From an uncultured Lachnospiraceae bacterium (GTDB lineage: Bacteria > Bacillota > Clostridia > Lachnospirales > Lachnospiraceae): 6,739 nt of DNA. Location: assembly GCA_910579495.1 (NCBI GenBank), contig CAJTVD010000099.1, forward strand, positions 1 to 6,739, read 5' to 3'. Both the position numbers and the translations under genes were made by a program. Positions 1-6,250 of the stretch are shown here, piece by piece; position 1 is the first letter of the stretch; each line of letters begins with the position of its first letter. The notes below the pieces were generated by a model. That model was not told the DNA's origin and did not search any database. It saw nothing but the letters and a program-made list of their open reading frames with translations.

Positions 1-101
1 TAAGAGGGGAGGGCTGTCCATTGTTGCATCCCCCAAGTAAAGTTACACTATCTTCTCCGATTAACTGCTTTGCATTATTTGCCAGGAATACAGAAAGTAA
101 A

Positions 102-131
102 TTGCCATACAGACTGTTAATATGTTATAAT
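102..131 (+). promoter_or_regulatory. Sigma-A promoter for the alkylation repair gene
   Basis: A -35 hexamer TTGCCA (102-107) is followed after 18 bases by a perfect -10 TATAAT (126-131). The -10 is preceded by TGT, so it is also a TGn-extended -10. Transcription would begin near 138, giving a leader of about 90 nt to the ATG at 230. That leader can form a weak hairpin, AGTTTGG (153-159) with CCAAACT (170-176). No operator or LexA-type site is evident. The boxes are seen directly; promoter activity is inferred. Confidence 0.6.
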
Positions 132-229
132 AACGTATTATTAAAAGGAAAAAGTTTGGGCAAAAACTTCCAAACTACTTATAGGCAAATAGTTGCAAGC
201 AGGGCTTGTGGTATGTGGGGGCATTGGGC

Positions 230-958
230 ATGAAATATAAAGACTATTATAATGACGGTTACATTTTGGAGCTTTCCCGGAAAATATTTGCAGTAATGCC
301 AGGCTTTGATGAAAAAACCTTTTCCGGTTCCCTGGTTGGCAGGTTAGACGACAAGGAATTGTTTGCAAGGATTGACTGCATTACCGATGCCATGCAGAAA
401 TGTATGGCTGACGGTTACCCCCAAAATATTGAGGCATTTTTCCATATACTTGGCCCGGAATTGCAGCAGCCGGAAGGGATGTTCAATTTTGGATGGTGGC
501 TATGGCCAATTAGCAGATATGTGGAACGGCACGGAAACGAGAATTGGCAGCTGTCCCTTTCCTTTGTGAAAGAACTGACGAAAAGATTTACTGGTGAGTT
601 CGCTATCCGCCCTATACTGCGGGAACACCCCAAAGAAGCCATGGATGAGTTGATAAAGTGGTCACTTGATGAAAATGTCCATGTCAGGCGGCTTGCAAGT
701 GAAGGCGTCAGAATACGCCTGCCCTGGTCACAAAAATTATATGTTGCATTAAATGAATTTGAAAAATATACAGTCATTCTTACAAACCTAAAAGATTCCC
801 CGGAAAAATTTGTCCAAAAAAGTGTTGGGAATAATCTCAATGACTTGTATAAAGACGCCCCGGAAAAAGCAGATTTTATTATTTCACAATGGGAGCAGTC
901 AGGCCAAAGCAAAGCCCAGGGATGGATTATAAAACACGGAAGAAGGAACCAAAAATAA
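230..958 (+). CDS. AlkC-like DNA alkylation repair protein (HEAT-repeat glycosylase family)
   Basis: The 242-residue protein resembles the HEAT-like-repeat DNA alkylation repair enzymes of the AlkC/AlkD group. Characterised members are cytoplasmic glycosylases that excise N-alkylated purines such as 3-methyladenine without base flipping. Visible family blocks are FTGEFAIRP (120-128), DENVHVRRLASEG (147-159) with RLPW (163-166), VGNNLNDLYKD (199-209) and WIIKHGRR (232-239). These correspond to consecutive helical repeats of the family, and AlkC is a closer fit than AlkD. The ATG at 230 is preferred over an in-frame TTG at 206 because MKYKDYYN is a typical family N-terminus and GTGGGGG lies 8 bases upstream. 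The C-terminus stops soon after the last repeat (see findings). No signal peptide or membrane segment is seen. The gene stands alone with its own promoter and converges on the exporter gene 53 bp away. Family assignment is strong; substrate is inferred. Confidence 0.85.
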   Translation: MKYKDYYNDGYILELSRKIFAVMPGFDEKTFSGSLVGRLDDKELFARIDCITDAMQKCMADGYPQNIEAFFHILGPELQQPEGMFNFGWWLWPISRYVERHGNENWQLSLSFVKELTKRFTGEFAIRPILREHPKEAMDELIKWSLDENVHVRRLASEGVRIRLPWSQKLYVALNEFEKYTVILTNLKDSPEKFVQKSVGNNLNDLYKDAPEKADFIISQWEQSGQSKAQGWIIKHGRRNQK

Positions 959-1011
959 GGAAGATGTATCTGCCGCATTTTACTTTGCCCACAAGCCATG
1001 AGTTTTTGGGT

Positions 1012-2706
1012 TTACAGGTTTTGGCAGACTGCCGGTTGTTCAGGCAACGCATACGGCAGGGTAAACACCTCTGTAAACCTTTTTTTCTGCTCCGCAGAAA
1101 GATGATGGCTGACCAGGATCAGTGTCAGTCCGGCTTTGGACAGCAATTTTTTTTCTATTTTTTCTGCATTTTCCCCATCCAGTGCACTGGTGCCTTCATC
1201 TACCAACAAAACAGATTTATCATGGATCAATGCCCTTGCAATGGCCACCCGCTGTTTTTGGCCGCCGGAAAGATTACTGCCATTTTCACCTACCATCGTA
1301 TCCAGTCCGTCAGGCAGGGACAATAGATCGTTTTCCAAGGCACTGTCACACACTGCTGTCCATACCTTCTCTTTTGCAAATTCCCCTCCCAAAGTAATGT
1401 TATCCAAGATCGTAGTATTAAACAGAAATACGTCCTGCCCAATATAGCTAACCTGATGCCATAACTGTTCTGGCCTGTAATCCCTGATTTCCCGGCCATC
1501 CAAACAGATGGAACCTGTATACTCCGGCAGACACCCCAGTATAAGTTTAAGCAGGGTGGATTTTCCGCAGCCTGAGGGACCTGTCAGTGCATATTTTCCA
1601 CCCTTTTCAAAATAGGCACTAAATTCTTTGACAACGGTTTTGTTGTTATAACAAAAACCCACATGGTCCATTGCTATTCCATTCTGCATAGCTTCCATCT
1701 GAATTTGTGCTTTTGTTTTACCATCATTTTCAGCAGTATTTTCTGTATGGGTGAAAATTTTTTCAAAATATGGCTTTGCAGAAGACATGGACAATATATC
1801 CTGCGTCATATTACCTAATCCGGAAGCAAGATTTCCGCACAAATTGCCACCGCCTGTAAGCGCCCCTTGTAAAATAATTCCCCGGACAGACAATACCCCA
1901 ATCAAAGTGACATGCAGCATTTGGCAGACAATGTTGATACATCCCATTCCCGTACTAACAAATCCTTTTCTATAAGCTAACTGAAATTTAGGGGTCTCTA
2001 TTGAGTCACTGGCCCGTACTGTGTTCCTGATAAACCGTTGCTCCTGTCCAAAAAAACGGAGGACATCATAGCCAGCCAGCTGCTCTTTTAGCTGGCTCAC
2101 CGCCACTGACTGTTTCTGGGCGCAGACAGTACCCAGATGTTCCATCTTCTGATGAAAGAGTTTTGGGACAGCCAGCATGGCCACTGTTGTTATAATAGAT
2201 GCTGCTAACAGCGACCAATGAAGCGTAAGCAGGGCAAAAATACTGAACATCACTGTGACGGCCGAGCGAATACAGTTAAAAAAAGGATCCCATGCCAGCT
2301 TCTCTATTTGGCTAATATCATTGGTGAACTGGGATAAGTATTCCCCAACAGATTGCCCATGAAAACCTTGATAACTTTTTTTCAATAATATCTTTGCGAT
2401 ATCATGGCGGGAAGCATTGTTCATGATACGGATCATGCGGCACCGGAAAAAGGTTTCCACACCAGCCAGCCCATAGATAAGAAACCAGGTCCCTACAAGG
2501 ATCAGCGTCCAAAACATAAACCGATACATATTCCGGTCAATAATGCCCTGAAATGACTGCATCATCAGCATATTTGCCCCTACTTGAAGCCCGCACAATA
2601 TGGCCAGGCAAAGGATTACTAATGTATTTTCTTTCCAATATCTTCTTAAATAGTAAAACATATCCGGCTTAACCGATTTCCTGTTTATCCGCTCTGCCTT
2701 CCTCAT
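1012..2706 (-). CDS. ABC exporter half-transporter (fused permease and ATPase)
   Basis: The 564-residue protein joins an N-terminal membrane domain to a C-terminal nucleotide-binding domain, the layout of an ABC exporter half-molecule that works as a dimer in the cytoplasmic membrane. Hydrophobic segments lie near residues 26-46, 64-82, 147-182 (two helices) and 253-285. The ATPase motifs are all intact: Walker A GPSGCGKST (376-384), Q-loop Gln424 in YIGQD, signature LSGGQKQR (479-486), Walker B LLVDE (500-504), D-loop SALD (507-510) and H-loop His534 in LVSHH. There is no C39 peptidase domain, so it is not a peptide-processing exporter. The ATG at 2706 is chosen because GGAG lies 7 bases upstream; a later ATG at 2661 has no comparable site. 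The start lies 38 bp inside the preceding regulator gene, implying cotranscription and probable translational coupling. The exported substrate cannot be read from the sequence; drug, peptide or lipid are all possible. Confidence 0.93.
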   Translation of the reverse strand: MRKAERINRKSVKPDMFYYLRRYWKENTLVILCLAILCGLQVGANMLMMQSFQGIIDRNMYRFMFWTLILVGTWFLIYGLAGVETFFRCRMIRIMNNASRHDIAKILLKKSYQGFHGQSVGEYLSQFTNDISQIEKLAWDPFFNCIRSAVTVMFSIFALLTLHWSLLAASIITTVAMLAVPKLFHQKMEHLGTVCAQKQSVAVSQLKEQLAGYDVLRFFGQEQRFIRNTVRASDSIETPKFQLAYRKGFVSTGMGCINIVCQMLHVTLIGVLSVRGIILQGALTGGGNLCGNLASGLGNMTQDILSMSSAKPYFEKIFTHTENTAENDGKTKAQIQMEAMQNGIAMDHVGFCYNNKTVVKEFSAYFEKGGKYALTGPSGCGKSTLLKLILGCLPEYTGSICLDGREIRDYRPEQLWHQVSYIGQDVFLFNTTILDNITLGGEFAKEKVWTAVCDSALENDLLSLPDGLDTMVGENGSNLSGGQKQRVAIARALIHDKSVLLVDEGTSALDGENAEKIEKKLLSKAGLTLILVSHHLSAEQKKRFTEVFTLPYALPEQPAVCQNL

Positions 2707-3694
2707 GTTTTTTCTCCGCCTCCCTGCCTTTTACGCCTAAAATATCATCTGGTAAACAAGAATTATCATAATTTCCAAAGTAAATATAATTTGTTCCAGC
2801 CTGCACAGCATTCAGTGAATCATATTGATTTTTCCATTTCCCTTTCTGGAGCAATGGTGTATCATAATTCCCGGCACATATATAATTCATTCCAGTTTGC
2901 ATAAAACACCTTGCAATATACAAAAATGGAACGAACGCTGCTGGCTCGGCCAGTTCATAAGCTTTCACTTCTCCACTGCCCAGCTCTAATTCCATAGAGC
3001 GCAGGATCTGTAGTTCCTCTAATGCTTTCAATAATTCTTCCACTATTTCGTAAGGCATTTCCAGATGTTTTGCTGCTGCCTCTGCTACAAAGTAACTGCG
3101 TTTCCTGCAGTGGAGGTATTCCAGGAGTTCCAGGCAGCCTTGTCTGGACAAAAGCCCAAACAGACGGCGGTATTCCTCTTTGGGTGCAAACCATGCAGCA
3201 TAACCGCCTTTTGGTTCAGGCCAGAGCGTTACAAACGATAAATCTTCCGCATGGATATCCAGCAGGATACCGCCTGCTGTCCTTAACTGGCTAAGCATCA
3301 AGCGGTTCAGGCCATCCCCCATATCTGGGTGGCACGTTTCCAGATATCCCATTTCAGGTATGCCAAGCCCGTCGTCAAGCAGATATTTGACTGATGACCA
3401 GACCAGACGGCAAAGCCGGTCCAATCTCTCCTTCTTAGGGATAGCACACAGCCAGCCACCTATCGCATCTTCTATATCTCCATGCGCTTTCCCATCCCGT
3501 CCGAAAAGGACATCAATCGTAACCCCTAATTTATCAGCAATAGCTGGCAGCAATGTTATATCCGGCGCACCTCCACATTCCCAGCGGCTTACTGCCTGGC
3601 CGCTGATCCCTACTGCTTCTCCCAGCTCCTCCTGGGTCATTCCTGCTGCTTTCCGAAATTTTGAAATCTGTATACCAATCAAATGATCATTCAT
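2669..3694 (-). CDS. XRE-family transcriptional regulator with a large C-terminal domain
   Basis: The 341-residue protein starts with a Cro/C1-type helix-turn-helix (about residues 7-62: FRKAAGMTQEELG, then SGQAVSRWE, then LLPAIADKLGVTIDVLFG), so it should bind DNA as a repressor or activator. Residues 80-260 are soluble. They include a stretch near 182-250 (LLEYLHCRKRSYFVAEAAAKH onward) that reads like a winged-helix or ArsR-like fold, seen in some clostridial regulators. Residues 269-314 contain a duplicated NYI..GNYD motif. The reading frame is open 63 codons further upstream, but the ATG at 3694 is chosen. It has GGAGAG 9 bases upstream, it begins exactly where family proteins do, and the promoter (3728-3756) lies inside the longer frame. 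The gene overlaps the exporter gene, so the exporter is the likely regulated partner. The ligand sensed, if any, is unknown. Confidence 0.85.
   Translation of the reverse strand: MNDHLIGIQISKFRKAAGMTQEELGEAVGISGQAVSRWECGGAPDITLLPAIADKLGVTIDVLFGRDGKAHGDIEDAIGGWLCAIPKKERLDRLCRLVWSSVKYLLDDGLGIPEMGYLETCHPDMGDGLNRLMLSQLRTAGGILLDIHAEDLSFVTLWPEPKGGYAAWFAPKEEYRRLFGLLSRQGCLELLEYLHCRKRSYFVAEAAAKHLEMPYEIVEELLKALEELQILRSMELELGSGEVKAYELAEPAAFVPFLYIARCFMQTGMNYICAGNYDTPLLQKGKWKNQYDSLNAVQAGTNYIYFGNYDNSCLPDDILGVKGREAEKKHEEGRADKQEIG
2714..2723 (-). promoter_or_regulatory. Ribosome binding site that fixes the exporter start
   Basis: On the minus strand the sequence GGAGGCGGAG ends 7 bases before the ATG at 2706, inside the last codons of the XRE regulator gene. 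It contains two overlapping Shine-Dalgarno cores and is the strongest such site near this gene. It supports the start at 2706 and therefore a real 38-bp gene overlap. Confidence 0.7.
2753..2890 (-). repeat. Duplicated NYI..GNYD peptide motif in the regulator C-terminus
   Basis: Residues 269-282 (MNYICAGNYDTPLL) and 301-314 (TNYIYFGNYDNSCL) are two copies of the same motif offset by 32 residues (96 bp). A weaker partial match, KNQYDSL (288-294), lies between them, hinting at a 16-residue unit. At DNA level the core AATTATGATA is shared exactly between copies. This is seen directly; its role is unknown. Confidence 0.6.
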
Positions 3695-3727
3695 TTTGCC
3701 AATCTCTCCATCTAAATGATTACTTGT

Positions 3728-3756
3728 ATTGTATCTCAAAAGTAACTTGAGTACAA
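3728..3756 (-). promoter_or_regulatory. Sigma-A promoter of the XRE regulator and exporter operon
   Basis: Read on the minus strand, TTGTAC (3756-3751) is followed by a 17-base spacer and TACAAT (3733-3728), a near-consensus -35/-10 pair with optimal spacing. Transcription should start near 3721, leaving a leader of about 27 nt with the GGAGAG Shine-Dalgarno (3709-3704) before the ATG at 3694. The position supports that start over longer upstream alternatives. Confidence 0.65.
3729..3756. promoter_or_regulatory. Imperfect dyad operator covering the XRE promoter
   Basis: TTGTATCTCAA (3729-3739) and TTGAGTACAA (3747-3756) are inverted copies that differ by one extra base in the first arm, with a 7-base centre. 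The arms cover the -10 and -35 of the regulator promoter. A dyad of this kind is a typical autorepressor site for Cro/C1-type regulators, and the adjacent XRE protein is the obvious candidate. Binding is inferred. Confidence 0.5.
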
Positions 3757-3954
3757 GGCAGGCATATTTGATAGGATCCAAGTATTGTTTGATAAAATAA
3801 TGTGTGTGTGCTTTTCTTCCAGGTAATCTGCCGGGGTAAGCAAAAGGCAGCCTGCAAAATTCGTCTGCCCCAGGATAAGACACAACTTCCGGCGTGGTTC
3901 TCTATATGGGAATTAAATGGCTGGCAAGTTTAAGGAAATGGAATAATATAAGAG

Positions 3955-3977
3955 AAGGGAGCTATACTGGCTCCCTT
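3955..3977 (-). terminator. Terminator-like hairpin after the two-component operon
   Basis: AAGGGAGC (3955-3962) pairs perfectly with GCTCCCTT (3970-3977) around a 7-base loop, 25 bp past the kinase stop codon. On the minus strand it is followed by CTCTTATATTATT, which is U-rich but interrupted. This makes it a plausible but imperfect intrinsic terminator separating the two-component operon from the downstream regulator and exporter genes. Confidence 0.55.
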
Positions 3978-4002
3978 TTGATGTACCGTTTGATACCACT
4001 GG

Positions 4003-5296
4003 TTATTTTAAGGGAAGAAATATTTTGAAAGTGCATCCCCCTCCAGCAGTATCAAGTAGCTGTATTTTCCCATCCAGTTTATTAACTAACTCATTTGCAA
4101 TACTGAGTCCGAGTCCCAAATGTTCTCTTTGGGTACGGGATTTGTCACATTGGTAGAAACGGTTAAATATAAAAGGTTTATCCTTGTCACTGATTCCCAT
4201 TCCATGATCAATAATTGTAATTATCAATTCATTTTTTTCCGCTGATGCGTTTAATGAAATTTCGGAATCAGGTGGGGAGTATTTCAAGAAAAATACTGAT
4301 AATCTGGTTTAAGCGGTCTGCATCAGAATAAAGCGGCGGACAGCATTCATCTGGTATATTAAGCTCCAGCAGTATATTTTTTTTCCTGCAAATCTGTTCA
4401 AATTTTGTATAAAGGTTTATCAGTAACGTATCAATATTGATCTCATCCATGTGAAGAGACCAGTTTCCGGCATCAAGGGATGAGAGCAGGAGCAGGTCCT
4501 GAATAAGTCTTGACATCCGTGATACCTCTGAATCAATCATCTGTACATGATTTTTAATGGTATCCGGGACACCCGGTACAGATTCAATCATTTCAGCAGA
4601 GGAAAGGATTGATGCCAATGGAGATTTGCATTCGTGCGAAACAGCGGCAATAAAGTCTTTCTGGCTCTGCATGGCTTTTTCGGTGGGGCTTACAGCTTTT
4701 TTGGCCAGTATTTTGAAAAGGAAGACAATGGAAGCGAGAACACCGCACCATATGCAAAAATAATAACCCAATTCCGGTTTTAACAATGCGGCAAAGCCGG
4801 AACATTCTTTCACTGCTACAACTGTATATATGGCATCATGGTCTGTTACGATCAGGGAACTTGCACAATAATGTTTTTTCCCATTTATGGCCTGGATTGT
4901 ATAAGTGCCGCTTTGCCTGCTGTAAAAATTGTCTTCCAGACGGGAAGGGTTATAGGTAAAATCTCCTTCTGTATCCAGCAATATGGCCAAAAAAGTATCA
5001 ATGATATCCGTATTGTTTTTTATATATTCACTCTGGTAAAGAGAATGCCCAGTATCAAATAAAAGCTGAAAGTACATATCCCGTTTTCCTTCATAAAGCT
5101 CCAGGCATGTCCGGTAGTCAGGTTCATGTTCTAATTGGAGGATTAGGGTGGTCGCCATTCTGTTAAAGTAAGCCAGTTCCGAATTCTTCTTTGCCTTTAT
5201 ATTTTCATGGATCATCAGAAAAAATACGATAGAAAAGATGAACATGAGGGAACTGATCAGCAAAACATAAAGATTCCTTTTAAGGCTTTGTATCAT
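4003..5296 (-). pseudogene. Sensor histidine kinase, frame-broken at the N box
   Basis: The first segment (5296-4268, 342 residues) has a transmembrane helix at 9-28, an extracellular sensor region of about 150 residues, and a second helix at 178-197. A HisKA dimerisation domain follows, with the phosphoacceptor His221 in SHECKSPLASI. The frame then stops after ISIFLEILPT. The ATP-binding domain continues in another frame (4287-4003) with KYSPPDSE, G1 box DHGMG, F box FIFNRFY and G2 box HLGLGLSIA, ending normally at IFLPLK. The conserved (D/E)NA of the N box is absent at the junction, where the sequence is 11 bases short of an intact L-(D/E)-N-A-L-K-Y. The downstream piece has only a TTG with no ribosome binding site, so independent translation is unlikely. 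The start at 5296 has GGAGG 6 bases upstream and overlaps the response regulator gene by 17 bp. It was once the regulator's cognate kinase and is probably inactive now. Confidence 0.85.
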
Positions 5297-5975
5297 GGTT
5301 TACCTCCAATATAAATCCGGAGCCATAGACAGAGGAAAGGACACATTCGCTCCCAACGGTGCGGAGCCGTTTGCGTAAAAAATAGATATAGTTATCTAAA
5401 TTTTTTGATTCAACGGCGGTATCCGTTTCCCAAACCTTTTGTATAAGCTGTTCCCTGGTAAGCACAACCTCCGGCTTTTCAAGAAAAATACCCATTAAGT
5501 GAAACTCTGTCGGTGTCAGAGCCAGATGATTACTTTTACATGCAAGCTGTCTTTTTGAAATGTCAAGGGAAAGGTCATGGAAAGAAAGGCGGCTTTTTTC
5601 CGCAAGGACAGCCGGCCTGCGTGTTAAGGCCCTAATCCGTGCAGATAGTTCACTGATATGGAAGGGCTTTGTAAGGTAATCATCGGCACCGTTGTCTAAT
5701 CCTTCAATTTTGTCCTGCAATTCAGACATCCCGGTTATTATGATGATGGGAATCTGCATTTTTTTATTCCGCATTGCTTTTATAATGGAAAGACCGTCTA
5801 CAACGGGGAGCATACGGTCAATAACAGCCAGATCATAACCGCCTCTTTGGTCTAAGGCAAGTAAGAAACCTTCTTCCCCGTCATTGCAGGCATCAACAAT
5901 GTATCCCTCTTTTGTAAGCTGTTGTTTCATATTATCACAAAGGTATTTGTCATCCTCTAATAATAAGATTTTCAT
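5280..5975 (-). CDS. OmpR/PhoB-type DNA-binding response regulator
   Basis: The 231-residue protein has a receiver domain (about 1-118) and a winged-helix DNA-binding domain (about 128-226). The phosphorylation pocket is complete: acidic pair Asp8-Asp9 in LLLEDDKYL, phospho-acceptor Asp53 in VIDRMLP, Thr81 in IIITGM and Lys103 in LTKPF. The effector domain shows LALTPTEFHLM (151-161), the recognition-helix region KNLDNYIYFLRKRL (191-204) and the wing YGSGF (217-221). The ATG at 5975 is chosen because MKILLLEDD is the standard N-terminus and GGGGA lies 8 bases upstream; an in-frame codon 12 residues earlier has no support. It is the first gene of an operon with the overlapping kinase gene. Its promoter region carries boxes likely to be its own binding sites, shared with the divergent lipoprotein gene. 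With the kinase broken, it may depend on other phosphate donors or act unphosphorylated. Confidence 0.95.
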   Translation of the reverse strand: MKILLLEDDKYLCDNMKQQLTKEGYIVDACNDGEEGFLLALDQRGGYDLAVIDRMLPVVDGLSIIKAMRNKKMQIPIIIITGMSELQDKIEGLDNGADDYLTKPFHISELSARIRALTRRPAVLAEKSRLSFHDLSLDISKRQLACKSNHLALTPTEFHLMGIFLEKPEVVLTREQLIQKVWETDTAVESKNLDNYIYFLRKRLRTVGSECVLSSVYGSGFILEVNHDTKP

Positions 5976-6001
5976 ATTAACGATCCCCAATTCATTTATT
6001 C

Positions 6002-6059
6002 CCGCGAGCAACGAGCCAGGTGCCGTGCTTGCACGAGCATTTGGCGAATGCCGCGAGGG
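6002..6059. repeat. GC-rich hairpin block, possible interspersed repeat, in the regulator leader
   Basis: This stretch is much richer in GC than its AT-rich flanks. It holds two adjacent perfect hairpins: CGTGC-TT-GCACG (6024-6035) and GCATT-TGGCG-AATGC (6037-6051). On the minus strand the word CTCG recurs four times, twice as CTCGCGG at the block's two ends. It sits between the promoter near 6080 and the start codon at 5975, so it would be transcribed as the response regulator leader. The composition jump and terminal repeats resemble a small interspersed palindromic element. Repetition elsewhere in the genome was not tested. Confidence 0.45.
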
Positions 6060-6078
6060 TCGAATGACTTATGCATTA

Positions 6079-6106
6079 AGTATAGCAAAACAATTCCTAA
6101 AAATCT
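6079..6106 (-). promoter_or_regulatory. Promoter of the two-component operon (extended -10)
   Basis: On the minus strand, TGC-TATACT (-10 at 6084-6079) is a TGn-extended -10. At the -35 position there is no TTGACA-like hexamer. Instead the box AGATTTTTAGGA (6106-6095) ends 10 bases before the -10. A weak -35 replaced by a regulator box is typical of promoters activated by OmpR-class regulators. The leader to the ATG at 5975 would be about 100 nt. Confidence 0.55.
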
Positions 6107-6153
6107 TCTAAAAAATCCTTAATATTGGTTGGTGAAATAGGAGATTTTTAGGA
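6095..6153. promoter_or_regulatory. Shared divergent operator, AGATTTTTAGGA boxes
   Basis: TCCTAAAAATCT (6095-6106) and AGATTTTTAGGA (6142-6153) form a perfect 12-bp inverted repeat, with each arm facing its own promoter. Each arm has a partial second copy upstream at 11-bp spacing. On the minus side TTTAGAA precedes TTTAGGA; on the plus side TAGGA at 6138-6142 precedes TAGGA at 6149-6153. Direct repeats at about one helical turn are the usual target of OmpR-family regulators, so the adjacent response regulator is the likely ligand. Binding is inferred. Confidence 0.5.
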
Positions 6154-6170
6154 TAGACGGATGCTATTCT
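6142..6170 (+). promoter_or_regulatory. Promoter of the lipoprotein gene (extended -10)
   Basis: TGC-TATTCT (-10 at 6165-6170) is a TGn-extended -10, almost identical to that of the divergent operon. The box AGATTTTTAGGA occupies the -35 region and ends 11 bases before the -10. There is no standard -35. Transcription would start near 6177, giving a leader of about 74 nt that contains the hairpin at 6191-6221. Confidence 0.5.
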
Positions 6171-6190
6171 TTGAACAGGCAAAAGCCATA

Positions 6191-6221
6191 CAATAGAAAA
6201 CCTAAAGCATGTTTTCTATTG
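6191..6221 (+). other. Perfect 11-bp hairpin in the lipoprotein leader
   Basis: CAATAGAAAAC (6191-6201) and GTTTTCTATTG (6211-6221) pair perfectly around a 9-base loop. It lies between the predicted transcription start and the ribosome binding site AAGAGG (6237-6242). The stem is AT-rich and no U-run follows, so it is not a typical terminator. It could stabilise the messenger end, affect translation, or be a DNA operator. Confidence 0.5.
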
Positions 6222-6250
6222 TCATAAATAAATGAAAAGAGGTATAGAAG

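Noticed and set aside
21..233. Small plus-strand open frame before the AlkC-like gene
   Set aside because: The alkylation repair promoter lies within it, there is no ribosome binding site, and the translation has no recognisable features.
415..999. Long open frame antisense to the AlkC-like gene (minus strand, 194 codons)
   Set aside because: It lies almost wholly opposite a gene with clear family motifs, has no recognisable domain and no credible ribosome binding site.
1023..1033. GGCAGACTGCC palindrome near the exporter stop as a terminator
   Set aside because: It is inside the coding sequence, has only a one-base centre so cannot form a normal loop, and has no U-run after it.
889..1326. 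Plus-strand open frame spanning the end of the AlkC-like gene and the 3' end of the exporter gene
   Set aside because: It is antisense to the intact Walker B and signature region of the exporter, and its translation is Cys/Phe-rich with no protein-like pattern.
3022..3686. Plus-strand open frames opposite the XRE regulator
   Set aside because: They are opposite a well-supported gene and show no domain or start signal.
3695..3883. N-terminal extension of the XRE regulator by 63 residues
   Set aside because: The extension has no family resemblance and the near-consensus promoter lies inside it; the ATG at 3694 has a good ribosome binding site.
4003..4287. Separate small ATPase-domain protein
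   Set aside because: It starts only at a TTG without a Shine-Dalgarno site, and its content is exactly the missing C-terminal half of the kinase, so it is treated as part of one broken gene.
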